Positions 45,160 through 54,405 of a stretch of 64,000 bases of DNA are shown here, in pieces. The position numbers were made by a program, and so were the translations under genes. Below the pieces are notes generated by a model. The model ran no database searches and was not told where the DNA came from. It saw nothing but the letters and a program-made list of their open reading frames with translations. This stretch comes from JBFELU01 sp041572755. Its GTDB lineage: Bacteria; Actinomycetota; Acidimicrobiia; Spongiisociales; UBA11373. The DNA is taken from positions 1 through 64,000 of the forward strand of contig JBFFRY010000008.1 in assembly GCA_041572755.1 (NCBI GenBank), written 5' to 3'. Positions within the stretch are counted from its first letter, which is position 1. Every line of letters starts with the position of its first letter.

Positions 45160-45684
45160 ATGACCACGATCACCGCCATCACCGGCGACCTCACCGCCAT
45201 GGACGTGGACGTCATCGTCAACGCCGCCAACGAGCACCTCGCCCACGGCGGGGGGCTGGCGGCCGCCATCGTGCGGGCCGGCGGCCCCGTCGTGCAGCGC
45301 CAATCGGACGACTGGATAGCCGCCCACGGACCCCTCTCCCCCGGTGTCGCCGCCGTCACCGGCGCCGGGGCCATGCCGGCTCGGGCCGTCGTCCACGTCG
45401 CCGGGCCCCGCTATCGGGAGGGCCAAGACAATGCCGGGCTCCTTCGCACCACCGTCACCGCCGCCCTCGACGCCGCCCTGGCCGCCGGTCACCGCACCGT
45501 CGCCCTCCCTGCCATCTCGGCCGGGATATTCGGATACCCACTGGCCGACGCCACCCGGGTGATCGCCGCCGCGGTGCACCGCTGGGTCGAGGAGCACCCC
45601 GACGACCTCGACGAGATCCGACTCGTCGGCTTCAACGAACAGGTCGCGGCGGCGTTCCGGGCCGGACTGGAAGCGGTGCGCTGA
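45160..45684 (+). CDS. Macrodomain (ADP-ribose-1''-phosphate processing) protein
   Basis: 174 aa, one macro domain. The ADP-ribose loop ITGDLTAMDVDVIVNAANEH, the glycine loop HGGGLAAAIVRAGG, and LPAISAGIFGYPLADAT are conserved. Macrodomains bind or hydrolyse ADP-ribose adducts and O-acetyl-ADP-ribose. It is divergent from the ArsR-like regulator and shares its operator region; there is no other link to that operon. Confidence 0.92.
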   Translation: MTTITAITGDLTAMDVDVIVNAANEHLAHGGGLAAAIVRAGGPVVQRQSDDWIAAHGPLSPGVAAVTGAGAMPARAVVHVAGPRYREGQDNAGLLRTTVTAALDAALAAGHRTVALPAISAGIFGYPLADATRVIAAAVHRWVEEHPDDLDEIRLVGFNEQVAAAFRAGLEAVR

Positions 45685-45750
45685 CCGGCCGCCCCCTCAC
45701 ACTCGGGCATGTGATGCCAGTATGCATGCACCCCCGGACGAGGCACGCCC

Positions 45751-46698
45751 ATGCCCTGGACCATCACAGACATTCCCGACCAGACCGGCCGGACGGCAGT
45801 GGTGACCGGCGCCAACGGCGGTCTGGGCTTCGAGACAGCCCGGGCGCTGGCCGGGGCGGGGGCGCACGTCATCATGGCGGCCCGCAACCTCGACAAGGCC
45901 GAGCAAGCCAAAGCCGATCTCCTCGCCGACGATCCCCACGCTTCGCTCGAGGTGCGTGCCCTCGACCTGGCCTCGCTGGAGTCGGTGCGCGCCTTCGCCG
46001 GACCGGTCGCCCAGGTTCATCCCCGGCTGGACCTGCTCATCAACAATGCCGGCGTCATGGGCACCCCCCGCCTCGAAACCGCCGACGGGTTCGAACTGCA
46101 GTTCGGCACCAACCATCTCGGGCACTTCACCCTGACCGCGCTCCTGATGCCGGCACTGCTGACAGGACCCGACTCCCGGGTCGTCACCGTGACGAGCGCC
46201 GGTCGCCACTACGGGGGAAGGCTGAGGCGCAACGACCCCCATCACCGCACCTCCTACAACCCGTGGCGGGCCTACGGGCAGTCGAAGATGGCCAACCTCC
46301 GCTTCGCCGTGGAACTCGATCGCCGGCTTCGGTCGGCGGGAGCCACCACCCGCAGCCTGGCGGCCAACCCCGGTTTCTCCAACACCGATCTCCAAGCGCA
46401 GAGCGTGCGGGCCACCGGAGGAGGGCGGAGCCAGCGGTTCTTCCGGCGGTGGGTCAAGCGCATCGGCACTTCTCCCGCGGAAGGGGCCCTCCCCCAACTG
46501 CGGGCCGCCACCGACCCGGTCGCCCAAGGCGGGACGCTCTACACACCCCGCTGGGTGAGCGGAGGCCCGCCGGTGCGCCGACCGATCCTCCCTCCCAGCC
46601 GCCGTACCGGCGAACTGAAGAACCTGTGGGAGCTCTCGGAGCGGGAGACCGGGATCGCCTTCGACGTGGCCGGGATGGTCGCCGCCGCGGATCCCTAG
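45751..46698 (+). CDS. Short-chain dehydrogenase/reductase
   Basis: 315 aa. The cofactor motif TGANGGLGFETARALAGAG at about residues 18-36 and the NNAGVMGTPRLET segment are canonical. The catalytic Tyr-X3-Lys is YGQSK; the Ser lies in VTSAGRHYGG. The form resembles the retinol dehydrogenase/WW-oxidoreductase-like subgroup. NADPH is likely preferred, as Asn and Arg-Asn follow strand 2 (AARNLDKA). Substrate unknown. The stop overlaps that of the convergent MOSC-like gene. Confidence 0.9.
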   Translation: MPWTITDIPDQTGRTAVVTGANGGLGFETARALAGAGAHVIMAARNLDKAEQAKADLLADDPHASLEVRALDLASLESVRAFAGPVAQVHPRLDLLINNAGVMGTPRLETADGFELQFGTNHLGHFTLTALLMPALLTGPDSRVVTVTSAGRHYGGRLRRNDPHHRTSYNPWRAYGQSKMANLRFAVELDRRLRSAGATTRSLAANPGFSNTDLQAQSVRATGGGRSQRFFRRWVKRIGTSPAEGALPQLRAATDPVAQGGTLYTPRWVSGGPPVRRPILPPSRRTGELKNLWELSERETGIAFDVAGMVAAADP

Positions 46699-47273
46699 GA
46701 CCGCACCACCACCGGATCGCCGACCCGAACTCGCATGGGGTGGGCCAGGCCGCTCACATCGAGGATGAAACCTCGAGTCCCCCCGTCGAGGAATTCGAGA
46801 TCGTCGATGAGCACCGCCCGATCGAGCACCTCCGAAGCCCCCCGCAGGTACGACGTGAACTCCAGGCAGGGTGTCGCCACCCGGGCCCCCGGCAGTTCCA
46901 GTTCACCGTCGGGACCCTCGATCACGACGGTACCGGCCAGATCCCCCAGGCCCACCCGATTCCCGGTGTCGACAATGATGTTCTCCCCGGCGATCCCCAC
47001 CGGGACCGCCGCAAACCGCACCGCCATCTCGGCGTAATGGCCCTCAAACCCGATCGACAGGGCCCGACGCCCCCCCGCCCTGCTCGACGGATGAGCGGCG
47101 TGATGCACGTCGACCACCCACGAACCGTCGAGGTTGCCGACCACGCCGGCAGGTCCCACCGCCGCCTCATCGACCGCCACGATCGGCGTCGGGTCATAAC
47201 GGACCCCCTTCTCCTTCAGCGGCAGGCGCTGCACCTGCAGCCGGGAGACGCTCCCCAAGACTCGTTCGCTCAT
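46695..47273 (-). CDS. MOSC-domain-like protein
   Basis: 192 aa. It has the MOSC pattern: an N-terminal SVSRLQVQRLPLKEKG, the core GIAGENIIVDTGNRVGLGDL, and ATPCLEFTSYLRG with the conserved Cys of molybdenum-cofactor sulfurase C-terminal domains. The His-rich ending of the first half (HHAAHPSS) differs from typical members. MOSC proteins bind Moco or pass sulfur on; this one is not fused to an NifS-like domain. ATG 47273 overlaps the GDPD stop by four bases. Confidence 0.65.
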   Translation of the reverse strand: MSERVLGSVSRLQVQRLPLKEKGVRYDPTPIVAVDEAAVGPAGVVGNLDGSWVVDVHHAAHPSSRAGGRRALSIGFEGHYAEMAVRFAAVPVGIAGENIIVDTGNRVGLGDLAGTVVIEGPDGELELPGARVATPCLEFTSYLRGASEVLDRAVLIDDLEFLDGGTRGFILDVSGLAHPMRVRVGDPVVVRS

Positions 47274-48049
47274 TTCCTCGCCTCGACGACCTCGTTGAGC
47301 AGATCCGGGCGGTCCGAGACGATCCCGTCAACACCCAGATCCAGCAGGCGGTGCATGATCGCAGGATCGTTCACCGTCCACACATGCACCTGCTTTCCCG
47401 CCCGGTGAGCGGCTCGAACGAAACGTTCCGTCACCACCGGCATCGGTCCGCCCCGCTCGGGAACCTGATAGGCGTCTGCGACACCGCGAGGCATCCGTCC
47501 CAGCCGAGCGGCGGCCAGCGCCGCCGCCACCTCGCCGGGGCCGGCCGAAGTCGCCACGCGGCCCCCGGTCAATCGGCGAAACCGGCGGATGCGACCGTCG
47601 TGGAACGACCCGATCAGCACCCTGTCCTCGAGGCCGAGCCGGTCGACCAGGTCGGCGACGGCGGCCTCGATCCCCGCTTGCTTGAGGTCGATGTTCCACT
47701 GCACGTCGGGGAACACTCGCACAGCCTCCTCCAGGAGCGGGATGGTGACACCCGTCCCCCGAAGCGGGTGGCCGCCCGCCCCATCGAAATGGTGGGCGGC
47801 GTCGAGGCCGGCCAGTTCCGCCCAGTCCCTCTCCCTCACCCACCCGGTGCCGTCGGTCAACCGCTCCAGGCGGTCGTCGTGGAAGATCACCACCTCGCCG
47901 TCCCGACTCACGTGAACGTCGGTCTCGAGGTAGCGGTAGCCGAGATCGACGGCACCCTGGAAGGCCACCATCGTGTTCTCCGGCCACAAGACCCGGCTGC
48001 CTCGATGGGCGAAGCGGAGCGGGTGCTCGTGGGTCAGAAAGGACCGCAT
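47270..48049 (-). CDS. Glycerophosphodiester phosphodiesterase
   Basis: 259 aa from ATG 48049. GDPD domain motifs: FAHRGSRVLWPENT with catalytic His and Arg, YLETDVHVSRDGEVVIFHDD with the metal acids and second His, and the C-terminal VWTVNDPAIMHRLLDLGVDG. The enzyme splits glycerophosphodiesters to glycerol-3-phosphate. No signal peptide, so cytosolic. The start is flanked by a TATCGT box eight bases upstream. It is coupled to the MOSC-like gene. Confidence 0.92.
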   Translation of the reverse strand: MRSFLTHEHPLRFAHRGSRVLWPENTMVAFQGAVDLGYRYLETDVHVSRDGEVVIFHDDRLERLTDGTGWVRERDWAELAGLDAAHHFDGAGGHPLRGTGVTIPLLEEAVRVFPDVQWNIDLKQAGIEAAVADLVDRLGLEDRVLIGSFHDGRIRRFRRLTGGRVATSAGPGEVAAALAAARLGRMPRGVADAYQVPERGGPMPVVTERFVRAAHRAGKQVHVWTVNDPAIMHRLLDLGVDGIVSDRPDLLNEVVEARK

Positions 48050-48057
48050 CGAATGCG

Positions 48058-48063
48058 ACGATA
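48058..48063 (-). promoter_or_regulatory. -10 box TATCGT for the GDPD gene
   Basis: Minus-strand TATCGT lies eight bases before ATG 48049. The ftcD box at 48070 is on the other strand, so the two leaderless promoters are divergent and about seven bases apart. Confidence 0.4.
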
Positions 48064-48069
48064 GACCGA

Positions 48070-48075
48070 TAGCCT
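48070..48075 (+). promoter_or_regulatory. -10 box TAGCCT for ftcD
   Basis: TAGCCT ends seven bases before ATG 48083. Confidence 0.4.
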
Positions 48076-48082
48076 GAGACCC

Positions 48083-49756
48083 ATGACCGAACCTCTCCTC
48101 GAATGTGTGCCCAACTTCTCGGAGGGAGGCGACATGGCGGCGATCGACGGCATCGCCGCCGCCGTCGCATCCGTGGCGGGCGTCACCCTGCTCGACGTCG
48201 ACCCCGGGCGGGCCACCAACCGCACCGTCGTCACCTTCGTGGGCCCGCCCCAAGCCGTCATCGAGGCGGCCGTGCGGGCGGGAAAGGCCTCGGTCGACTT
48301 CATCGACATGGCCCGCCACCAAGGGGAACACCCCCGCTTCGGCGCTATGGACGTGTGTCCGCTGGTCCCGGTGTCGGGCATCACGATGGCCGAGGCCGCC
48401 GACCACGCCCGGGAACTCGGCCGCCGCCTCGGGGACGAGGCGGGCCTCACGGTCTACCTCTACGAACATGCCGCCTCGGCGCCCCACCGCCGCAACCTCG
48501 CCGCAGTGCGGGCCGGCGAGTACGAGGGACTCCCCACCAAGCTTCGAGATCCGGCGTGGCAGCCCGACTTCGGTCCCGCCACCTTCAACTCCCGATCGGG
48601 CGCCACCGCAGTCGGTGCCCGCGACTTCCTGATCGCCTACAACATCAACCTCAACACCACCTCGGTGCGGAGGGCCAACGCCATCGCCTTCGACGTCAGG
48701 GAGAAAGGCCGCCTCAAGCGCTCCGGGGACCCGCTCACCGGCGAGGTGGTGCGGGGACCGGATGGGGAACCGGAGTGGGTCCCCGGCACCCTGAAGACCG
48801 TCAAGGCGATCGGCTGGTACATCGAGGAGTACGGAATCGCCCAGATCTCGATGAACCTCACCGACATCTCGGTGACTTCGATCCATGCCGCCTTCGACGA
48901 GGTCGTCGAGAAGGCGGCGGCCCGGGGGATACGGGTCACCGGATCGGAGCTCGTCGGGCTGATTCCCCTGCGGGCGATGCTGGACGCCGGCCGCCACTAT
49001 CTCACCAAGCAGCGCCGCTCCCACGGGGTCTCCGACGCCGAGCTCATCAAGATCGCCGTCAAGTCGCTGGGGCTCGACGACCTCGAGCCATTCGACCCCG
49101 GCGAGAGAATCATCGAGTATCGGCTCATGGAACACGGTCATCGGCTCGTGGATCGCACGGTCACCGGGTTCGTCCACGAGGTGGCGTCGGAATCGGTGGC
49201 GCCCGGCGGCGGATCGGCGGCGGCGCTGGCGGGGGCGCTCGGCGCCGCCCTCGGCACCATGGTGGCCAACCTCTCCGCCCACCGACGCGGCTGGGACGAT
49301 CGGTGGGCCGAGTTCTCCGAGTGGGCCGTGAGGGGCAAGCAATGCCACGACGAGCTCCTGCGCCTCGTCGACGCCGATACCGAGGCGTTTCAGGCCATCG
49401 TCGAGGCCCACCGCCTCCCCACCGATACCGGGACCGACCGCAACGTCAAGGCCGATGCGGTCGAGGCAGCCACCCGGAGAGCAATCGAGGTTCCCCTCCG
49501 GGTGATGGCGGCGGGGCTGGAAGCCATGGAGGTCGTCGACGAGATGGCCCGCCGAGGTCCGGAGAGCTCCGTCTCCGATGCCGGCGTCGGTGCCGTGCTG
49601 TGCCGGGCCGCCGTCCGGGGGGCTGCTCTCAACGTGCGGATCAATGCCGCTCAGCTCGACGATCCCGGCGAGGCGCTGGATCGCGCCGCCGACCTGGAAG
49701 CTCGGGCTCGGGAGCGGGAGGAGGCAATCCTCGAAGCGGTCGCCGAACGCCTCTGA
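48083..49756 (+). CDS. ftcD: Fused glutamate formiminotransferase / formiminotetrahydrofolate cyclodeaminase
   Basis: 557 aa, the length of the animal-type fused enzyme. Residues about 1-330 are the formiminotransferase (ECVPNFSEGGDMAAID, ARHQGEHPRFGAMDVCP, FLIAYNINLNTTSVR). From about 355 the cyclodeaminase begins (VHEVASESVAPGGGSAAALA, NVKADAVEAATRRAIEVP). It transfers the formimino group from formiminoglutamate to tetrahydrofolate and then releases NH3, linking histidine degradation to one-carbon metabolism. No other hut gene is in the window. A hairpin terminator follows. Confidence 0.93.
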   Translation: MTEPLLECVPNFSEGGDMAAIDGIAAAVASVAGVTLLDVDPGRATNRTVVTFVGPPQAVIEAAVRAGKASVDFIDMARHQGEHPRFGAMDVCPLVPVSGITMAEAADHARELGRRLGDEAGLTVYLYEHAASAPHRRNLAAVRAGEYEGLPTKLRDPAWQPDFGPATFNSRSGATAVGARDFLIAYNINLNTTSVRRANAIAFDVREKGRLKRSGDPLTGEVVRGPDGEPEWVPGTLKTVKAIGWYIEEYGIAQISMNLTDISVTSIHAAFDEVVEKAAARGIRVTGSELVGLIPLRAMLDAGRHYLTKQRRSHGVSDAELIKIAVKSLGLDDLEPFDPGERIIEYRLMEHGHRLVDRTVTGFVHEVASESVAPGGGSAAALAGALGAALGTMVANLSAHRRGWDDRWAEFSEWAVRGKQCHDELLRLVDADTEAFQAIVEAHRLPTDTGTDRNVKADAVEAATRRAIEVPLRVMAAGLEAMEVVDEMARRGPESSVSDAGVGAVLCRAAVRGAALNVRINAAQLDDPGEALDRAADLEARAREREEAILEAVAERL

Positions 49757-49763
49757 AATGCAC

Positions 49764-49787
49764 AAGCGGCCCCCGAAGGGGCCGCTT
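49764..49787. terminator. Bidirectional hairpin terminator between ftcD and the IF-1-like gene
   Basis: aagcggcccc and ggggccgctt pair over 10 bp around cgaa. It lies seven bases after the ftcD stop, and 22 before the end of the convergent IF-1-like gene. Weak T-rich flank. Confidence 0.7.
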
Positions 49788-49809
49788 GAAGTGTCGAATC
49801 GATCTCCGC

Positions 49810-50037
49810 CTAACGGTGGCGCCAGACGATGCGACCCTTGGTCGGGTCGTAGAGCGAGACCTCGAGCTCGACGACGTCGCCCGGGAGGATCCGGATCTTG
49901 CGGCCCCGCCGCATGCGGCCGGCCGCCCGTGCTACGACCTCAATGCCCTGATCGGTCTCGACCAGGAACTTGGCGTCGCGAAGCACGGTCACGACCTTTC
50001 CTCGGGTGCGATACGTCTGCTCATCGGTGTTCGCCAT
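49810..50037 (-). CDS. IF-1-like S1-domain protein
   Basis: 75 aa from ATG 50037; an upstream extension to 50127 lies in the RRM gene. It matches translation initiation factor IF-1 in length and fold: RGKVVTVLRDAKFLVE, AGRMRRGRKIRILPGD, VSLYDPTKGRIVWRHR. It is clearly diverged from the usual rpmJ-linked IF-1 and more basic, so it may be a second, possibly stress-linked copy. It lies five bases after the RRM gene, in one operon. Confidence 0.85.
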   Translation of the reverse strand: MANTDEQTYRTRGKVVTVLRDAKFLVETDQGIEVVARAAGRMRRGRKIRILPGDVVELEVSLYDPTKGRIVWRHR

Positions 50038-50042
50038 GCCTG

Positions 50043-50297
50043 CTACCAGCGGGACCGCTTGGGACGGGCCTCGTTCACGACGATCCGGCGGCCGCCGGCG
50101 TCGCTTCCGTCGAGCTCCTCGATGCACTTGCGGGCATCGTCGTCCGATTCCATCTCCACGAACCCAAAGCCGCGGGAGCGGCCGGTGTCGCGGTCGGAGA
50201 TGACCTGAGCCGACGTCACCGCACCGAAGGGGGTGAACAACTGCTCGAGGTCGTCCGAGGTGAAAGTGAAGGGAAGATTCCCCACGTACAAGTTCAT
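50043..50297 (-). CDS. RRM-domain RNA-binding protein
   Basis: 84 aa from ATG 50297. One RNA-recognition motif: RNP2 is LYVGNLPF at residues 3-10, RNP1 is RGFGFVEM at about 43-50. There is an Arg/Lys-rich tail (RPKRSRW). Such short RRM proteins are known in cyanobacteria and some others as cold-induced RNA binders. The site AGAGGCAAC precedes the ATG, with a leader of about 100 bases before it. Coupled to the IF-1-like gene. Confidence 0.9.
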   Translation of the reverse strand: MNLYVGNLPFTFTSDDLEQLFTPFGAVTSAQVISDRDTGRSRGFGFVEMESDDDARKCIEELDGSDAGGRRIVVNEARPKRSRW

Positions 50298-50435
50298 GTT
50301 GCCTCTGGCCTTCCGTTGCCTATGACCACGTCCACGACGATCCTGGTCACGGTGAATCCGGAAGCCTGGGCTCGTACGTAGCGCTGTCGCTGCGGGCATG
50401 TTAACGCCCGCCACAGTCCATCAATTCCCATCCGC

Positions 50436-50951
50436 CTAGTAATCGAACGGAGTCAAACTCCCATCGTTACCGATCAGCAGCACGTCCAGGTCGGCCCAGG
50501 TCTCGGGGTCGCCCCCCATCCCCGGGCTGTCGGAGGGCATGGAGGGCACTGCGATCCCCACCGCATCGGGCCGGTCGGTGAGCAAGCGGTCGATGGCCTC
50601 GACGGGCACATGCCCTTCGACCACATAGCCCTCGATGAGGGCTGAATGGCACGACGTCGCCTCGATGGGCACGCCCAGCACGGTCTTGGTCTCCGTCAGA
50701 TTGGGATCCATGGTGGCGACGACCGTCGCCCCGTGGTCGGTCATGTACTCCGACCACCCGCCGCAGCACCCTCAGCCGGGGGCCTGGTGCATCTCGACGG
50801 ACACCCCGGTCAGGTCCACGGCGGCACCCACCGAAGCGGAATCCCCATCGGACGACGTCTCCGAGCCACCGCCGCACCCCGTCAGGACGACGCCGAACAG
50901 CACGGAGAGAGCGGTCCAGGCCACGAGACGGCGAACCCCCTCAAGGCGCAT
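50436..50951 (-). CDS. Second DUF411 metal-binding lipoprotein with in-frame TGA (probable selenocysteine)
   Basis: Read through TGA 50774-50772 it gives 171 aa. ATG 50951 has GGAGGG upstream. Lipobox LTGC (Cys26) marks an exported lipoprotein. The motif is APG-TGA-GCCGGWSEYM, so TGA (codon 60) is again at the first cysteine of the DUF411 metal site. The rest is complete: CHSALIEGYVVEGHVP, IAVPSMPSDSPGM, with a normal TAG stop. It is about as similar to the first copy as paralogues of a small family usually are, with many synonymous changes except in the 54 bases after TGA. It stands alone, divergent from the thioesterase gene. Confidence 0.73.
50733..50757 (-). promoter_or_regulatory. SECIS-like hairpin after the TGA of the second DUF411 gene
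   Basis: On the minus strand gtggtcgg and ccgaccac form the same 8-bp stem at the same distance (14 bases) from the TGA as in the first copy. The loop agtacatga has G at its second base, as expected for bacterial SECIS. Confidence 0.55.
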
Positions 50952-51100
50952 CTTCCCTCCTTGTGAACATCGACGCGACCGTATCACGCCCGGCCGACAA
51001 GAGGAGGGGAGAACGGCCGGATGTCGGGGCCGAAGGTCCCTTGGATCGTCTCCCGCTCGCCGACCGTTACCGTCCACCATCACACACTCCCGGAGCCAGC

Positions 51101-51886
51101 GTGACACTCGCCGAAGCCACCGCGGTGCGCCGCATCGACGACCGCACCCATGCGGCCGAGATTCATCCCGGATGGGACATCGTCGGCAACGCCAACGGCG
51201 GGTACCTCCTGGCCATAGCCGGGAGGGCCTCCGCCGAAGCCACCGGCCGCCCCGACCCCGTCAGCATCACCGCCCACTTCCTCAACCCCGCCAAGCCGGG
51301 GCCGGTCACCATCGAAACCGACGTGGTGCGGGAAGGACGGCGCTTCTCTGCCGTCCGGGCCACCATGAGGTCCGGCGATCGGCCGATCCTGACGACGCTC
51401 GGCAGCTTCGCCGAACTCACCGAGAGCGGCAGCACCGAAAGGGTCGAGGCCGCCCCGCCGGATCTCCCCCCGCCGGAGGACTGCCTCAAGATCGAACCCA
51501 CCCAGACGTTCCCGCCACCATTCGTGGGACGAGTCGACCTCCGCCTTCACCCCGAGCACGAGAACTTCGGGGACATCGGCGGCGTGCCCCGGGTTCGCGG
51601 CTGGTTCCGGCTCCTCGACAACGAGGCCCTGAATGCGACAGCACTGCTCGTCGCGGCCGACGCCTTCCCCCCCACGGTCTTCTTTGCCGATCTCCCCTTG
51701 GCATGGGTCCCCACGCTGGAGCAAACCACCCACATCCGGGCCCGCCCCGCCTCGGGCTGGCTCCGCTGCGCCTTCACCACCCGCTTCATCACCGGCGGAT
51801 TCCTGGAGGAGGACGGCGAGGTGTGGGATGCAAAGGGACGGCTGGTGGCCCAGTCGCGTCAGCTGGCGCTCACGCCTCGAAGCTGA
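51101..51886 (+). CDS. Acyl-CoA thioesterase-like hot-dog protein (TesB-type)
   Basis: 261 aa from GTG 51101 with GGAG six bases upstream; longer frames lack a ribosome site. Two hot-dog repeats: the first has WDIVGNANGGYLLAIAGRA and SITAHFLNPAKPGPV, the second RGWFRLLDNEALNATALLV and TLEQTTHIRARPASGWL. The form is that of the TesB/acyl-CoA thioesterase II-like family (thioesterase-like superfamily). Substrate chain length unknown. Confidence 0.85.
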   Translation: MTLAEATAVRRIDDRTHAAEIHPGWDIVGNANGGYLLAIAGRASAEATGRPDPVSITAHFLNPAKPGPVTIETDVVREGRRFSAVRATMRSGDRPILTTLGSFAELTESGSTERVEAAPPDLPPPEDCLKIEPTQTFPPPFVGRVDLRLHPEHENFGDIGGVPRVRGWFRLLDNEALNATALLVAADAFPPTVFFADLPLAWVPTLEQTTHIRARPASGWLRCAFTTRFITGGFLEEDGEVWDAKGRLVAQSRQLALTPRS

Positions 51887-53089
51887 TCAAGTCGGCGCAG
51901 GTGCCCGGTCCGGCAGGAGCCGCACGAAAGGCACCCCGGCCACCATGGCGACACACCCCACCATGAAGGCCGCAGTGAAGCCAAAGGCATCGGCGATGGC
52001 TCCCAAACCGACGACCGCCACCGACCGGATCACGAAGGTCATCGAGAGATAGACGCCGTTGGCAAAGGCCCGCATGTCGGGGAACTGCTCCTGCACGATC
52101 GCCATGTAGACCGGCTGAATCGAGAGCAGCGTGACGCCGAGGCCGAGCAGGATCGGCACCCGCACCCATCCCCCGGTGAGCACGAGGAGCACCACGAAGA
52201 CCGGTGACACCAGGTGGCCCACCCACAGCACCCACCGCCTCCCGAGGCGATCGCTCATCCATCCCCCCAGGAATGCCCCCACGATCCCGGCCGCCTCCAC
52301 GATCGTGAGCGCGGCACCGGCGAAGAAGAGGCTCACCCCCTCGTCGGTGAGATACACCGGGAGGTAGATGGTCACGGTGAGCGTCATCATCACCCGGGAG
52401 ACGACCGCACCCGCCAGAAGCAGCATGATTCGCCGCATACGTCCCAACGCCGTCCGCCACGGAGTCTCCGACCCCGAGGACGGAGGCCGCATCGGCACCC
52501 GTCGCAACTGGACGTACACCACGACCGAGGTGATCCAACCGGCCACCATCAGCAACGCCAGGTAGCGCAGGCTCAACAGCCCCAGCGCCGAGACCACCGC
52601 CAGCGGGCCGACGGTCCGGCCCAACTCGCCCCCGACCATGAAGAGCCCCATACCCCGCCCCAGCTTGTTCCCCGACAGGCGGCCCACCGCCACCGGCGCC
52701 ACGGCATGAAAGGCCGCAACGCTCAAGCCGGCGAAGAACAGCATCACCGCCACGACTGCATAGGTGGGAGCCCAGCCGAGCATGCTCATCAACGTCCCGG
52801 TGACGGCGGGGGCCACCACCACCATCCAGCGCAGTGTCACCCGGTCCGCCAGCCGCCCGATGAACGGCTGCGCCAGCGAGGGAACCTGCAGGAATGCCGA
52901 CAGGGCCCCGGCGGCGGTGTTGTTGAGCGACAGCGTCTCGATCAGTTTGGGGAGCAGTGGTGGGAGGAACGCCGTATAGGTGTCGTGCACGGCGTGGCCC
53001 CCCACGATCGTCGCCACCTTGCCCACCTGGAACCGGGATCCGGGCGCCGATTCGGGAGGGACCAGGTCCGCGCTGATCGATCCGGCCAT
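51887..53089 (-). CDS. MFS transporter, fosmidomycin-resistance (Fsr)-like
   Basis: 400 aa from ATG 53089. Twelve helices. The start of helix 1 (GGHAVHDTYTAFLPPLLPKL) matches the family signature, and PFIGRLADRVTLRWMVV is the MFS loop. Fsr-type pumps export fosmidomycin and related compounds; substrate here is unproven. It ends directly after the convergent thioesterase stop and follows no operon partner. Confidence 0.85.
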   Translation of the reverse strand: MAGSISADLVPPESAPGSRFQVGKVATIVGGHAVHDTYTAFLPPLLPKLIETLSLNNTAAGALSAFLQVPSLAQPFIGRLADRVTLRWMVVVAPAVTGTLMSMLGWAPTYAVVAVMLFFAGLSVAAFHAVAPVAVGRLSGNKLGRGMGLFMVGGELGRTVGPLAVVSALGLLSLRYLALLMVAGWITSVVVYVQLRRVPMRPPSSGSETPWRTALGRMRRIMLLLAGAVVSRVMMTLTVTIYLPVYLTDEGVSLFFAGAALTIVEAAGIVGAFLGGWMSDRLGRRWVLWVGHLVSPVFVVLLVLTGGWVRVPILLGLGVTLLSIQPVYMAIVQEQFPDMRAFANGVYLSMTFVIRSVAVVGLGAIADAFGFTAAFMVGCVAMVAGVPFVRLLPDRAPAPT

Positions 53090-53098
53090 CGGGCCAGG

Positions 53099-53827
<729 letters not shown>

Positions 53828-53831
53828 CGGC

Positions 53832-54227
53832 TCACCCGGGGGGACGGAGATAGTCGGCGTCGTCGACCTTTCCCCCGACCCACTCGGTGGGAGATCCCGT
53901 CGTGAGCGAGAGGTGAACCATCGGTGACCCCGGGCCGGCTCCGTGCCAATGGCGCTCACCCGGTGGCGAGTAGACGACATCGCCCGGACCGAACTCGACG
54001 GTCTCCCCGGCGGCCGTCTGCACCCGCCCGGCACCCGAGACGCAGTACAGGACCTGACCTTCGGCGTGGGTGTGCCAATCGGTTCTCGCTCCCGGCTCGA
54101 ACGACACCGCCAGCGCATTGAGACCCTCGGGCACCGGGTGCGACAGCGGCCCAAACCAAACCGCTCCCGAGAAGTGCTCGTCGCCGGCGGGAACCCACTC
54201 GATCGACTCGGCTCGCTTCAGCTCCAT
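53832..54227 (-). CDS. Cupin-domain protein
   Basis: 131 aa from ATG 54227 with GGAGGAGGAG upstream. Single cupin barrel: motif 1 TDWHTHAEGQVLYCVSGAG (two His and Glu), motif 2 GDVVYSPPGERHWHGAGP (His). So a metal-binding cupin, perhaps a sugar- or aromatic-acting isomerase or dioxygenase. It ends four bases before the deiodinase-like gene, so the two likely act in one pathway. Confidence 0.88.
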   Translation of the reverse strand: MELKRAESIEWVPAGDEHFSGAVWFGPLSHPVPEGLNALAVSFEPGARTDWHTHAEGQVLYCVSGAGRVQTAAGETVEFGPGDVVYSPPGERHWHGAGPGSPMVHLSLTTGSPTEWVGGKVDDADYLRPPG

Positions 54228-54393
54228 GCTCCTCCTCCTCCTCCGACCTTCACAACAACCCGGAGCCACACTCGATCTCGGGATTCCGGTCACGACGACT
54301 TCGGGGCCGTGTCGCCGGGTGGTCTCAGTTCCGAGACGATCCCGGGCGCGTCGTCCGCCACGACGGCATCCTACGACCCGGCGACCGCACCGC

Positions 54394-54399
54394 TAGGGT
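54394..54399 (+). promoter_or_regulatory. -10 box TAGGGT for the MFS gene at 54406
   Basis: TAGGGT ends six bases before GTG 54406; no ribosome site precedes it. Confidence 0.45.
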
Positions 54400-54405
54400 C
54401 GTTCG

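Noticed and set aside
45096..47408. 770-codon plus-strand frame across the macrodomain and SDR genes
   Set aside because: Arg/Pro/His-rich shadow of two genuine genes in other frames; no ribosome site or domain.
48103..50208. 701-codon plus-strand frame overlapping ftcD and beyond
   Set aside because: Out-of-frame product of Arg/Gly repeats; ftcD is intact in the other frame.
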